Position numbers and translations under genes: made by a program
Notes under the pieces: generated by a model
What the model was told of the DNA's origin: nothing
Databases searched by the model: none
Seen by the model: the letters and a program-made list of their open reading frames with translations, nothing else
From: Demequina silvatica
Lineage (GTDB): Bacteria; Actinomycetota; Actinomycetes; Actinomycetales; Demequinaceae
Reading direction: 5' to 3'
DNA: 64,000 bases
Assembly (NCBI RefSeq): GCF_000971215.1
Contig: NZ_BBMA01000003.1
Span: 124,001-188,000, forward strand
Shown: positions 31,638-43,259 of the stretch, piece by piece
Layout: each line of letters starts with the position of its first letter
How positions within the stretch are numbered: the stretch's first letter is position 1

Positions 31638-34067
31638 ATGACCGACGAGCTCACCCTCATCGAGAAGGCCGCGCTGCTCAGCGGCGCGAGCGTCTGGGAG
31701 ACCCGCGCCGTCGAGCGCGCCGGGATCCGCGCTCTCCACCTCTCGGACGGCCCGCACGGGATCCGCAAGCAGCTGGGCTCGGGCGACCACCTCGGCATCA
31801 ACGCGTCCGCGCAGGCGACGTGCTTCCCGACCGCCGCGACCGTCGCGAACTCGTGGGACCTCGACCTCGCCGCCCAGGTGGGCGAGGCGCTCGGCGCGGA
31901 GGCGGCGGCGCTCGACGTCGACGTGGTGCTCGGCCCCGGCCTCAACATCAAGCGCAGCCCGCTGTGCGGCCGCAACTTCGAGTACTTCTCCGAGGACCCG
32001 TACCTGTCGGGCAAGCTCGCCGGCGCGTACGTGCGCGGCATCCAGTCCCAGGGCGTCGCGGCCTGCCCCAAGCACTTCGCCGCGAACAGCCAGGAGCACC
32101 GCCGCATGGCGAGCGACTCCGTGGTCGACGAGCGCACCCTGCGGGAGATCTACCTCACCGCCTTCGAGATGGTGGTCCGCGAGGCCGCTCCGCAGGCGAT
32201 CATGTCGAGCTACAACAAGGTCAACGGCGAGTACGCCCACGAGAGCGCCCACCTGCTGCAGGACATCCTGCGCGACGAGTGGGGCTTCGACGGGGCCGTG
32301 GTGTCCGACTGGGGCGGCTCGAACGACGCCGTCGCGGCGGTCGCGGCCGGCGGCACGCTCGAGATGCCGTCCCCGGGTCTCGATTCGGTGCGCCAGCTGC
32401 TCGACGCGGTCGCCGCCGGCACCCTGGCCGAGGAGCACCTCGACGCCCGCGTCGCGGAGATGCGCACCCTGGTGGAGCGGATCGACCCGTCGCTGGCCCG
32501 CGCGGTCGACCAGGAGGCGCACCACGCGCTCGCGCGCCGCGTCTCCGAGGCGAGCCACGTGCTGCTCAAGAACGACGACGCCCTGCTGCCGCTCGCGGCG
32601 GGCACCCGCGTGGCCGTGATCGGCGACTTCGCCGAGACGCCCCGCTACCAGGGCGCCGGCTCCTCGCTGGTCAACCCGACCGGGCTGTCGACGGCGGTCG
32701 AGGCGCTCGGCGCATCGTCCCTCGACGTGGTCTCCTACGCGCAGGGCTTCCGGCGCACCGGCGGCGAGGACGAGGCCCTCGCGGCCGAGGCCGTCGCGGC
32801 CGCCCGCGACGCCGACGTGGTGCTGCTGTACCTGGGCCTCGATGAGACGAGCGAGTCCGAGGGCAACGACCGCACCCACCTCGACCTGCCCCTCAACCAG
32901 GTGGTCCTGCTCAACCGCCTCCGTCAGGCGACCGACCGGATCGTGGTGGTCCTGTCCGCCGGCTCCGTGGTCGAGATGCCGTGGATCGACGACGCTCGCG
33001 CCGTGCTGCACGGCTACCTGGGCGGCCAGGCGGGCGCGGAGGCGACCGTCAACGTGCTCACGGGCGCCGTCAACCCGTCGGGGAGGCTCGCGGAGACCTA
33101 CCCGCTCCACCTCGAGGACAACCCCAGCCACGCCTACTACCCGGGCCGCGCGGAGACCGCCGAGTACCGCGAGGGCCTCTACGTGGGCTACCGCTACTAC
33201 CTCAGCGCGCACGCGCCGTCGCTGTTCCCCTTCGGCTACGGCCTCAGCTACACCACGTTCGAGTACGGCGACGTCCGGGTGGACGATGCGGGGGTCACCT
33301 TCACGGTGACGAACACCGGCGCGGTAGCCGGCTCCGAGGTGGCCCAGGTGTACGTGGGGCGCACCTCGAACGGCGTGCACCGCCCGGTGCGCGAGCTCAA
33401 GGGCTTCCGCAAGGTCGCGCTCGAGGCGGGGGAGAGCGTCACGGTCACGGTGCCGTTCGACGAGTACACGTTCCGCCACTACAGCGTCGCGCGCGGCGCG
33501 TGGACCGTCGAGGCGGGCGACTACTGGGTGGGCGTGGGCGCCTCGGTCGAGGACATCCGCGGCTCGGGCACCCTCCGCGTCGCGGGCGAGGCCGCCTCGA
33601 TGGACCGCCGCGCCGAGCTGCCGTCCTACTACTCCGCGCAGGTCGCGCACGTCTCGGACGCCGAGTTCGCGGTGCTGCTGGGCCACGCGATCCCCGTCGC
33701 GACCTCCGACCGCCGGCCGCTGGGCCCCAACGACCCGTTGCTCGCGATGCACCAGGCGCCCAGCCCGCTCGCGCGGCTCGCCGCCCGCATCCTGCGCTCG
33801 CTCATCGCGCGCGCCGAGCGCAAGGGCAAGCCCGACCTCAACCTCTACTTCCTCTACAACATGCCGTTCCGCGCCATCGGCAAGATGACCAACGGCGCCG
33901 TGAGCCAGGAGATGGTCGGTTCGATCGTGACCCTGGTCAACGGCAAGCACCTGCGTGGACTCGGCGGCCTGATCTCGGGCTTCGGACGCAACCGGCGCGC
34001 GAGCCGCGAGCTCGCCGCCCAGCTGACCGCCGCACCGTCCGCCACGCCCGCGCGCGTCAGCGCCTGA
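31638..34067 (+). CDS. GH3 family beta-glucosidase, cytosolic
   Basis: An 809-residue enzyme without signal peptide, in the standard domain order. The (alpha/beta)8 domain has LSDGPHGIRK, GRNFEYFSEDPYLSGK, CPKHFAANSQE and nucleophile Asp224 in VVSDWGGSND. Then come the (alpha/beta)6 domain (VLLKNDDALLPLA), a FnIII-like domain after PFGYGLSYTTF and an extra ~120-residue C-terminal part of unknown role (LNLYFLYNMPFRAIGKM). It probably hydrolyses imported cellobiose or other beta-glucosides. It heads an operon with the GtrA-like and GT2 genes, 21 bases before the former. Confidence 0.92.
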   Translation: MTDELTLIEKAALLSGASVWETRAVERAGIRALHLSDGPHGIRKQLGSGDHLGINASAQATCFPTAATVANSWDLDLAAQVGEALGAEAAALDVDVVLGPGLNIKRSPLCGRNFEYFSEDPYLSGKLAGAYVRGIQSQGVAACPKHFAANSQEHRRMASDSVVDERTLREIYLTAFEMVVREAAPQAIMSSYNKVNGEYAHESAHLLQDILRDEWGFDGAVVSDWGGSNDAVAAVAAGGTLEMPSPGLDSVRQLLDAVAAGTLAEEHLDARVAEMRTLVERIDPSLARAVDQEAHHALARRVSEASHVLLKNDDALLPLAAGTRVAVIGDFAETPRYQGAGSSLVNPTGLSTAVEALGASSLDVVSYAQGFRRTGGEDEALAAEAVAAARDADVVLLYLGLDETSESEGNDRTHLDLPLNQVVLLNRLRQATDRIVVVLSAGSVVEMPWIDDARAVLHGYLGGQAGAEATVNVLTGAVNPSGRLAETYPLHLEDNPSHAYYPGRAETAEYREGLYVGYRYYLSAHAPSLFPFGYGLSYTTFEYGDVRVDDAGVTFTVTNTGAVAGSEVAQVYVGRTSNGVHRPVRELKGFRKVALEAGESVTVTVPFDEYTFRHYSVARGAWTVEAGDYWVGVGASVEDIRGSGTLRVAGEAASMDRRAELPSYYSAQVAHVSDAEFAVLLGHAIPVATSDRRPLGPNDPLLAMHQAPSPLARLAARILRSLIARAERKGKPDLNLYFLYNMPFRAIGKMTNGAVSQEMVGSIVTLVNGKHLRGLGGLISGFGRNRRASRELAAQLTAAPSATPARVSA

Positions 34068-34088
34068 CCCTCACCGGAGAGACCACCG

Positions 34089-34820
34089 ATGTTCGCACCC
34101 ATCACCCGCATGTGGCAGGGCTTCGAGGCCCGCCGCCCCGGGACCGCCCAGTTCCTCATGTTCTTCGTGTTCTCCAACGCGGTGACCGTGCTGCAGTTCG
34201 TGCTCATGCCGATGCTGCGCAGCTGGTTCGCGTCGACCAGCCTGCTCGACACCGACTTCCAGGTGCTGCCGATCGGCTCCAACGTCGACGGCTCGCAGTA
34301 CTACATGTTCGACTACCCGGCGGGGGAGATCTCCCAGGGTGGCGGCGGTGGCCTCGCGTACTTCCTCGCGGTGCAGATCACGCTCGCGATCGCGCAGATC
34401 ATCAACTTCTTCCTGCAGCGCAACATCACGTTCAAGTCGAACACCTCGCCGTGGATCGCGGCCATGTGGTACTTCATCGCGTACGTGGTCATCACGTTCG
34501 TCGCGGCGGCCGCGCAGGGCTTCTACAAGGCGCCGGTCTACGACTTCTTCATCGACACCCTCGGCTGGGGCGCGACCGGCGAGACGGTCGCGGACGTGGT
34601 CACCATGATCATCAACTCGGCGATCTCGTTCTGGGTGTTCTTCCCGATCTTCAAGATCATCTTCAAGCGCGTCCCCGAGGACGAGGCGGGTCCGGGGTCC
34701 CAGGCGACCGCGGGTATCGTGGATGCCTCTGATGGCGAGGCCGGCAGCGAGCCGGTGACCGCGACGGTCGCCGACGGCTCGGGTGCCGAGCCGGCGCGGG
34801 ATGGTCGCCGGGACGGGTAA
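34089..34820 (+). CDS. GtrA-like polytopic membrane protein
   Basis: A 243-residue membrane protein with about four helices and a hydrophilic Asp/Glu-rich C-terminal tail after residue 200. AQIINFFLQRNITFKS resembles the end-of-helix motif of GtrA proteins, which help translocate polyprenyl-linked sugars. An extracytoplasmic loop containing GSQYYMFDYPAGE between helices 1 and 2 is longer than in classical GtrA. It lies between a GH3 and a GT2 glycosyltransferase on one transcript, so a part in decorating a surface glycan is likely, but the call is tentative. Confidence 0.65.
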   Translation: MFAPITRMWQGFEARRPGTAQFLMFFVFSNAVTVLQFVLMPMLRSWFASTSLLDTDFQVLPIGSNVDGSQYYMFDYPAGEISQGGGGGLAYFLAVQITLAIAQIINFFLQRNITFKSNTSPWIAAMWYFIAYVVITFVAAAAQGFYKAPVYDFFIDTLGWGATGETVADVVTMIINSAISFWVFFPIFKIIFKRVPEDEAGPGSQATAGIVDASDGEAGSEPVTATVADGSGAEPARDGRRDG

Positions 34821-34830
34821 AGGAACCGGC

Positions 34831-37009
<2,179 letters not shown>

Positions 37010-37032
37010 GAGGCACCCGAGGCGCCCCGCGC

Positions 37033-38325
37033 TCAGTCCTCGAACGCCGCGGTCGCGAGGAAGTCGCCCAGCATCTGGCGCCACACCCACCACGCGTGAC
37101 CGCCGTGCGTCGCGAACGTGTCCGCCTCCGCCCCGGCGGCGCGGTACCGCGCGGCGAGCGCCTGGAAAGCGTCCGGCGTGGGGGTGAGGGAGTCCTCGGC
37201 GCCCGTGCCCAGGTGGACGGCGCGGGCGGTCACGGCGTCCGCGAGCTCGGCGTCGGTGAGGGCGGCGGCCTGGGTCCCCCCGACGCCCGCGGGCATGGAC
37301 CACATGCCGTACGCGGCGAACAGGTCCGGCCGGGTGAGCAGCACGTGCTCGGCGAGCCTCCCGCCCATCGACAGCCCGGCGAACGCCCGCTGCCCGGGGT
37401 CCGTGGACGCGTGCAGCTCGGCCGCGGCGTAGGGGAGCACCCCGTCCTCGAGCTCGGCCGCGTAGAGCTCGAAGAAGTCGGGATCCTCCATCCCGGCCTC
37501 TGACAGGCCGGAGAAGTCGGTGGTGATCGCGACCACGGGCGGGACGGTGCCGTCCTCGATCGCGTGGTCGAGCTGCTGCGCGGCGCCGCCCTGCGTCCAC
37601 CACGCGGACTCGTCGTCGCCCGCGCCGTGCGACAGCACCAGCAGGGGATAGGGCTCGGCGCGGTCCGGGTCGTAGCCCGGCGGGAGGTACACGCCCACCT
37701 CCCGCTCGCCGTGCTCCACCGACAGGTACGTGCGCGCCTCCACCGTGCCGCGCTCCGCCGGGTCGGCGGTCTGCACCTGGGCGGTCGCATCGTACGTGGG
37801 GTGCGCGGGGTCCGCCGGCACGAACACCTGGGACCACTGCTGCGTCATCGCCGCGTCGGTCGCGACCGGCGCCGGGTTCGCCGGGTCGGCCTGCACCGAG
37901 CACACCAGGATGAGCGAGCACTCCTCGGTGACGAAGCCGTAGTTCCACAGGCCGGCGGGCACCGCCGTGGTGAGCTCCCAGACGCCGTCCTCGGCGCGCG
38001 TCATGGGCGCGAGGTCCTCCGCGAGCGGCGCGGCGGGCACGTCCCCGCGCAGCCAGCCGTCGCCCAGCCACGACCGCTCCGCGCCGGTCAGCGCGATGAG
38101 CTCGGGGCGCGTGAAGTAGAGGTCGCCCGCGAGCCACACCTGCTCCGCGTCGGGCGCGTCCAGGCGGAACGTCGCGACGTAGCCGGTGGGGGAGTCTGCG
38201 GCGGCTACCACCTCGGGGCCTTCCGGCGGGGCGTCGGGGGACGATGCGCCGGAGGAGCAGGCGGCCAGCGCGAGGGCAGCGGGGGTCGCCGCGGCCAGCA
38301 GCCACGCGTGCCGCCGTCGCCTCAT
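37033..38325 (-). CDS. Esterase-like lipoprotein (esterase D/CE1-type)
   Basis: A 430-residue exported protein with lipobox LAAC (Cys23). An N-terminal immunoglobulin-like (E-set) region covers about 35-190 and is followed by an alpha/beta hydrolase of the enterochelin-esterase/feruloyl-esterase type. The nucleophile is Ser319 in GLSMGG and the catalytic His is in THGGHAWWVWRQ near the C-terminus. It could remove acetyl or feruloyl groups from plant polysaccharide or act on a cell-wall glycan. It is convergent to glf. ASS in its linker is encoded by a 10-mer copy (38239). Confidence 0.82.
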   Translation of the reverse strand: MRRRRHAWLLAAATPAALALAACSSGASSPDAPPEGPEVVAAADSPTGYVATFRLDAPDAEQVWLAGDLYFTRPELIALTGAERSWLGDGWLRGDVPAAPLAEDLAPMTRAEDGVWELTTAVPAGLWNYGFVTEECSLILVCSVQADPANPAPVATDAAMTQQWSQVFVPADPAHPTYDATAQVQTADPAERGTVEARTYLSVEHGEREVGVYLPPGYDPDRAEPYPLLVLSHGAGDDESAWWTQGGAAQQLDHAIEDGTVPPVVAITTDFSGLSEAGMEDPDFFELYAAELEDGVLPYAAAELHASTDPGQRAFAGLSMGGRLAEHVLLTRPDLFAAYGMWSMPAGVGGTQAAALTDAELADAVTARAVHLGTGAEDSLTPTPDAFQALAARYRAAGAEADTFATHGGHAWWVWRQMLGDFLATAAFED

Positions 38326-38449
38326 GCCGTCGCCCCTTCGCCCGTGCGTGCGAGGCTAGCGGCGCCCGCGCGGGCGCCCCGACCGTGCCGCACGAACGGC
38401 CGCCCGCGCCGCACGAACTGACGTGCCGCGCATCGTCCCTCCGCGACGG

Positions 38450-39760
38450 TCAGGCGGGGATGGGCACCAGCATGCGCAGCACGAACCAGCCGTCGAGCGT
38501 CTCGACCGTCATCGAGCCGTCGTAGCGCTCCGCGACCTGGCGGATGTTCTTGAGGCCGTAGCCGTGGTGCTGGGCGTCGTCCTTGGTGGTGGCGGGGAGG
38601 CCGTCGTAGAGGTCCAGCTGCCCGCCGAACCAGTTCTCGAACCGCAGGATCGCGAAGTGCCCCTGGCGGTAGACCGCGACGCGCACCAGGCGGCGGTCCT
38701 TGCGGGGCTCGCACGCGGTCGCCTCGATCGCGTTGTCGAGCGCGTTTCCGAACACCGTGACGATGTCCATGACCTCCATGAAGTCGACCACGGAGCCGTC
38801 GACCACGCTGGTGACGGTGATGCCGTCGAGCTCGGCCTGCGCGGTCTTGGTCGCGAGCACCGTGTCGACCACGCCGTTGCCGGTGTCCACGGCGGCCGCG
38901 CTGTACCCGCGCAGCGACTCCTCCAGCTGGTCCACCATGGTGGACCGGACGGTCGAGTCGGACTCGTCGCGGATGGCCGCGATGTAGTGCTTCATGTCGT
39001 GGTAGCGGGCGTTGACCGCCTCGCGCGCCTGGCGGGAGCGCAGGTACTGCTCGTGCTGGCGGTGCAGCAGCGAGTTCATCGACTGCACCTCGATGGCGCG
39101 GTGGAGCTGGAGGCGTTGGCTTCGCATCGCGTAGAGCGCGATGAAGCCGGCGAGGTCCACCAGCGTGCGGATGTAGAAGATCTCGCGCCCGTCGCGCCCG
39201 CTGAACGGCGTGTCCGCGCTCACGAAGCTGATGTTCGACAGGAGGAACGTCACCAGCGCGATCGACAGCGTGGACGCGAGGATGCGGCCGTCGATCACGA
39301 TGCGCACGCCGGGCGGGAAGTTGCGGCGCTCGGCGAACCACACGGCGGCGAACACCGCGCCCGCGATCACGCCGAGCATGATGATCCGGAGCGCCGTCCA
39401 CTCGTGCCCGCCGAAGAAGTGCTGGTCCAGCTGCCACGCGAGCGACGCGTTGAGCTCCGCGAGCACGAACGCGCGGGCCAGCAGGTCCGCCGCGCCCTTG
39501 CCGTCGGTCTCGGTGCACGCGCGGATGAGGGCGTACATGGCCGCGGCGGCGAGCACCATGCCCAGCGACCACAGGCCCACCGGCATCGCGCCCGCGAGCT
39601 CCTGGACGCAGATGATGATGATGAGGCCCGCGCCGAGCGTGAGGCCCAGCGAGATGCCGGAGATGCGCCGCGCCACCAGCGAGATGTACAGCAGGCACGC
39701 GCCCCACTCGGCGAGCGCGGTCACCACGCGGGGGATGTCCTGGAGGGAGTCGGCGATCAC
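38450..39760 (-). CDS. AgrC-like GHKL sensor histidine kinase
   Basis: A 436-residue kinase. About six membrane helices fill residues 10-215 with no large extracellular domain, followed by a coiled linker. The phosphoacceptor motif is YHDMKHYIAAIRDE, with N-box NALDNAIEA and G-box HHGYGLKNIRQVAE. This is the HPK10/AgrC-VirS type that often senses peptides or membrane-associated signals. GTG 39760 overlaps the response-regulator stop as GTGA, so the pair is co-translated. No peptide-precursor gene is evident nearby, so the ligand is unknown. Confidence 0.88.
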   Translation of the reverse strand: MIADSLQDIPRVVTALAEWGACLLYISLVARRISGISLGLTLGAGLIIIICVQELAGAMPVGLWSLGMVLAAAAMYALIRACTETDGKGAADLLARAFVLAELNASLAWQLDQHFFGGHEWTALRIIMLGVIAGAVFAAVWFAERRNFPPGVRIVIDGRILASTLSIALVTFLLSNISFVSADTPFSGRDGREIFYIRTLVDLAGFIALYAMRSQRLQLHRAIEVQSMNSLLHRQHEQYLRSRQAREAVNARYHDMKHYIAAIRDESDSTVRSTMVDQLEESLRGYSAAAVDTGNGVVDTVLATKTAQAELDGITVTSVVDGSVVDFMEVMDIVTVFGNALDNAIEATACEPRKDRRLVRVAVYRQGHFAILRFENWFGGQLDLYDGLPATTKDDAQHHGYGLKNIRQVAERYDGSMTVETLDGWFVLRMLVPIPA

Positions 39761-40470
39761 GCGCGCTGTCCGTCCATGTGGGCGGCCAGGGCCTCGAGGA
39801 AGGCCTTCTTGCGCGGGCGGCTCACCTGGAGGGCCTCGCCGCCGACCATCACGCTCATGCCCTGGTCGACCTTGCGGACGTGCCGCAGGTTGACCAGGTA
39901 GCAGTTGTTCGAGCGGAAGAAGCCCTGGTCGGCGAGCTCGTCCTCGAGGGCCTTGAGCGTGCCCGAGAACGTGTACTCGCGGTCCAGGCCGTGGACGGTG
40001 ATGCGGTGCTTGACCGACTCGACGTAGACGATGTCCGCGGGGTCGAGCCTCACCACCGCGTTGTTCACCGTGATCATGACGGAGCGGGTCTCGCGCTTGC
40101 GCAGCCGCGCGAGCGAGCGGGTGAGCTCCTGCGCGAACGCGAAGTACGGGACGGGCTTGAGGAGGTAGCTGAGCGCGTCGACCTCGTAGCCGCGGATCGC
40201 GAACTGGCCCATGTTGGTGACGAAGATGATGATGACGTCGCTGTCGACCTCGCGGATGCGGTGCGCGGCCTCGAAGCCGTCCATGCCGGGCATCTCGACG
40301 TCGAGGAACAGGATGTCGTACTGCGGGCGGTAGCCCTGCACCGCGGCCCTGCCGTCGGGGAAGTCGCGGATGTCCAGCTCGAGCGCGTTCTCCTCCGCGT
40401 AGCGGGCGAGGTGCTGCATGAGGGTGTCGCGGTAGGTCGCGTCGTCCTCGACGATCCCGATCCTGATCAC
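39757..40470 (-). CDS. LytTR-family response regulator (AgrA-like)
   Basis: A 237-residue regulator. The receiver domain has acidic pocket EDD at 8-10 and phospho-acceptor Asp57 in LFLDVEMPGMDG. A C-terminal LytTR DNA-binding domain spans about 140-235 (IVYVESVKHRITVHG, FFRSNNCYLVNLRHV). LytTR proteins bind two direct repeats spaced about two helical turns; such repeats occur at 24903-24934 and 31378-31410. First gene of the two-component operon. Target assignment is inference. Confidence 0.92.
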   Translation of the reverse strand: MIRIGIVEDDATYRDTLMQHLARYAEENALELDIRDFPDGRAAVQGYRPQYDILFLDVEMPGMDGFEAAHRIREVDSDVIIIFVTNMGQFAIRGYEVDALSYLLKPVPYFAFAQELTRSLARLRKRETRSVMITVNNAVVRLDPADIVYVESVKHRITVHGLDREYTFSGTLKALEDELADQGFFRSNNCYLVNLRHVRKVDQGMSVMVGGEALQVSRPRKKAFLEALAAHMDGQRA

Positions 40471-40536
40471 TGCGCTCCCTGGGCCTGCCTACGGTCGCCC
40501 CAGTGTAAAACGCCGTCAGGCGGGACCCGGCCCGCC

Positions 40537-41217
40537 TCACACCGGCGCGATGAGCTCCTCGCCCTGGTTCCGGATGTTGCCCACCTCGCGCCCGACCTCG
40601 TGCCACGTGAGGTCCGGCGCGGGGGCCGCGATCGCGGCGAACAGGTCATCGGGGGACGATGCGGGGTCCAGCCAGGCGTCCGCCTCCGCCTGGGTGAGCA
40701 TGACGGGTTGGCGGTCGTGGATCTCCTGCATGTCGCCCCGCGATGCGGTGGTGACGATCGAGCAGGTGGCGAGCCACGGCGCCTCGTCGCCCAGTGCCTT
40801 GTCCTTCCAGAACTCGAACAGGCCCGCGAACGCGAGCGGGGAGCCGTCCTGCGTGTGGATGAAGTGCGGCGTCTTGACTCCGTCGCGGGTGGTCCACTCG
40901 TAGTAGCCGCTCGCCGGGACCAGGCAGCGCCGCTTGGCGAACGCGGACCGGAAGGAGGGCTTCTCCGCGACGGTCTCGGAGCGCGCGTTGAACATCCTCG
41001 ACCCGATCGCGGGGTCCTTCGCCCACGACGGCACCAGACCCCACCGCGCGAGCTCGAGCGAGCGCCCCTCCTCCTTGCGCGCCACCACGATCGCCGTCTC
41101 CTGCATCGGGCCGATGTTGTAGCGCGGGGCCAGCCGTGCGTCGTCCGCGATCACCGCGATCTCGAAGGCGTCGATGAGCTCCTGCTCGGTCAGGAAGTTC
41201 GCGTAGCGTCCGCACAT
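40537..41217 (-). CDS. SRAP (YedK/HMCES) abasic-site-processing protein
   Basis: A 226-residue SOS response-associated peptidase-fold protein. The start must be ATG 41217 because the catalytic Cys2 has to follow the initiator Met (MCGRYANF). The rest of the site is present: NARSET, CLVPASGYYEW and the C-terminal HDRQPVML carrying the active-site His. Family knowledge: Cys2 forms a thiazolidine crosslink with abasic sites in single-stranded DNA. A TACGCT -10 box (41224-41229) six bases upstream supports the start. Confidence 0.93.
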   Translation of the reverse strand: MCGRYANFLTEQELIDAFEIAVIADDARLAPRYNIGPMQETAIVVARKEEGRSLELARWGLVPSWAKDPAIGSRMFNARSETVAEKPSFRSAFAKRRCLVPASGYYEWTTRDGVKTPHFIHTQDGSPLAFAGLFEFWKDKALGDEAPWLATCSIVTTASRGDMQEIHDRQPVMLTQAEADAWLDPASSPDDLFAAIAAPAPDLTWHEVGREVGNIRNQGEELIAPV

Positions 41218-41223
41218 GTGCCC

Positions 41224-41229
41224 AGCGTA
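41224..41229 (-). promoter_or_regulatory. Leaderless -10 box for the SRAP gene
   Basis: Minus-strand TACGCT six bases before ATG 41217. Confidence 0.5.
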
Positions 41230-41368
41230 GGCACGGCTCGCGCGCATCCGCAGGCGTACCGTGGAAGGGTCACGCACGCGTGGTGCCGCAGCGGCCAGTC
41301 CGCCGGCCCGGTCCCCGAACCCCGCCTGCGACGCCGCGACGCGGGTGTCGCGACTTCAGGGGGAGATC

Positions 41369-41917
41369 ATGTCCGTGCACACGCTCGCAGGATTCGCGGC
41401 CGCCAGGACGGCGACGCCGTACGAGGTTCCGATGACCCAGGAGGCGTCCGGCGAGTCGCCGCCGGCGCCGGGGGTGAAGCAGACGGGCGAGCCACCCACG
41501 ACGGGTGCGTTGCTCGCGAAGCTCGTGCCCACCGAGGTGCTCGCGGTCTACACCCCGCTCGTCGGGGCGATCTCGCCGTTCGTGACCGAGGACAACCCGA
41601 TGATGTTCGAGCGCTGGGCCGCGTTCGGGCTGCTGGTCGGCGGGTCCGTCGCGTGGTTCCTCGCGTCGTACCGGATCAAGGCGCCGGAGGCGACGCGGTT
41701 CCCGCTCACCGAGCTTCTGGGGCTCTTCACCGCCGCGACCGCGCTGGGCCTCGTCATGCCGGAGTCGCCGTTCTACGGGATCGTCGAGCAGCCCGAGCGT
41801 GCGGCGTTCGGCGCCGCCTTCGTCGGCGCCGTCGGCCTGCTCGTCAACTCGATGATCGCGCTTCGGATGAAGATGCCGTCGGTCATCGGCCCGGCACCCG
41901 CCGCCGCGGCTGGATGA
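41369..41917 (+). CDS. Small membrane protein of unknown function
   Basis: A 182-residue protein not assigned to a family. The first ~60 residues are hydrophilic and Pro/Glu-rich. The remainder has a segment KLVPTEVLAVYTPLVGAI and then three clear hydrophobic helices (AFGLLVGGSVAWFLA, LLGLFTAATALGLV, FGAAFVGAVGLLVNSMIAL). ATG 41369 follows an AGGGGGA ribosome site; an in-frame ATG 19 codons on is possible. It stands alone between SRAP and the Tad locus. Confidence 0.7.
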   Translation: MSVHTLAGFAAARTATPYEVPMTQEASGESPPAPGVKQTGEPPTTGALLAKLVPTEVLAVYTPLVGAISPFVTEDNPMMFERWAAFGLLVGGSVAWFLASYRIKAPEATRFPLTELLGLFTAATALGLVMPESPFYGIVEQPERAAFGAAFVGAVGLLVNSMIALRMKMPSVIGPAPAAAAG

Positions 41918-42018
41918 GGCGGCCCCGCGCGCGCCGCCCGGCCCGTGCATCGTCCATCCGCACGCCTGCCAGCGCGTTCGGTTTTCCACACCCCTTGTCC
42001 CAATTGTCCGGATCGGGA

Positions 42019-42024
42019 TAACGT
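42019..42024 (+). promoter_or_regulatory. -10 box for the tad operon
   Basis: TAACGT (within GGATAACGT) seven bases before ATG 42032, with TTGTCC about 20 bases further upstream as a possible -35. It fits a leaderless start for tadA. Confidence 0.5.
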
Positions 42025-42031
42025 CGCCCGC

Positions 42032-43258
42032 ATGGGGGGAGAGGTGCTGGGGCGCATCGAGGACGACGTCCGCGCACGCATCCGTGACTCCGGGGTGGAC
42101 CCGGCGAGGGATGCGCGTGCGGTCGAGTCGCTCGTGGCGGCCGCGATCGACGCGTGGGACGAGCGCGCGCTGCTCGACGGCCGTGCCCCCGTGCCCGATC
42201 GCGACGCCCTGGCCCGCGCCATCACCGACGCCGTCGCCGGCCTGGGCCCCCTGCAGCCGCTGCTCGACGACCCGACGGTGGAGGAGATCTGGATCAACGC
42301 CCCGCACGAGGTGTACATCGCGCGGCGCGGCGTCAGCGAGCTCACCAGCATCCTGCTGACCGCGGAGGAGGTGCGGGCGCTGGTCGAGCGGATGCTCGCG
42401 CTCGCCGGGCGGCGCCTCGACTTGAGCTCGCCGTTCGTGGACGCCGCCCTGCCGGGCGGCGAGCGCCTCCACGTCGCCATCCCGGACGTGACCCGGCGCC
42501 ATTGGGCCGTCAACATCCGCAAATACATCGCCCGAGCGTCGGACGTGGACGACCTGGTGGCGCTCGGCACCCTTACCGCGGGCGCCGCGCGGTTCCTCGA
42601 GGGCGCGGTGCGCGCGGGCCTCACCATCCTGGTGTCGGGCGGCACGCAGGCGGGCAAGACCACCACGCTCGGCGCGCTCGCCGGCGCGATCCCTGCTCGG
42701 GAGCGGGTGATCACGTGCGAGGAGGTTTTCGAGCTGGCGCTCGGCTTGAGGGATGTGGTCGCGCTCCAGTGCCGCCAGGCCTCCCTCGAGGGCACGGGCG
42801 AGATCTCGCTGCGACGCCTGGTGAAGGAGGCGCTGCGCATGCGGCCCGACCGGATCGTGGTGGGGGAGGTGCGCGAGGCGGAGGCGCTGGACCTCCTGAT
42901 CGCCCTGAACGCCGGATTACCAGGACTTTGTACGATCCACGCCAACTCCGCCCGCGACGCGCTCGCGAAGATGTGCACGCTGCCGCTGCTCGCGGGCGAC
43001 AACGTCTCCGACCGGTTCGTGGTGCCCGCCGTCGCGTCCGCGGTGGACCTGGTGGTGCACGTGGGCCTGGAGGCGGACGGATCGCGGCGCGTGCGCGAGG
43101 TGGTGGGGGTGTCCGGCCGCGTCGAGTCCGGCGTGATCGAGCTGTCCGAGATCTTCGCCACCCGCGACGGCGTCCTCACCCGCGGGACGGGCTTCCCTCC
43201 CCATGCCGAGCGCTTCGCGGGCCGCGGCATCGCGCTGACCGAGCTGCTGGCGGCCTGA
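42032..43258 (+). CDS. tadA: Tad pilus assembly ATPase TadA (CpaF)
   Basis: A 408-residue secretion ATPase that powers Flp pilus assembly. The N-terminal region includes LGPLQPLLDDPTVEEIWIN, followed by Walker A GGTQAGKTT near residue 207. ITCEEVFEL precedes Walker B RIVVGEVREAEALD and the histidine-box segment GLCTIHANSARDAL. Length is slightly short compared with CpaF but complete. It heads a tightly packed operon through 46417. ATG 42032 is chosen from the -10 box immediately upstream. Confidence 0.94.
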   Translation: MGGEVLGRIEDDVRARIRDSGVDPARDARAVESLVAAAIDAWDERALLDGRAPVPDRDALARAITDAVAGLGPLQPLLDDPTVEEIWINAPHEVYIARRGVSELTSILLTAEEVRALVERMLALAGRRLDLSSPFVDAALPGGERLHVAIPDVTRRHWAVNIRKYIARASDVDDLVALGTLTAGAARFLEGAVRAGLTILVSGGTQAGKTTTLGALAGAIPARERVITCEEVFELALGLRDVVALQCRQASLEGTGEISLRRLVKEALRMRPDRIVVGEVREAEALDLLIALNAGLPGLCTIHANSARDALAKMCTLPLLAGDNVSDRFVVPAVASAVDLVVHVGLEADGSRRVREVVGVSGRVESGVIELSEIFATRDGVLTRGTGFPPHAERFAGRGIALTELLAA

Positions 43259-43259
43259 C

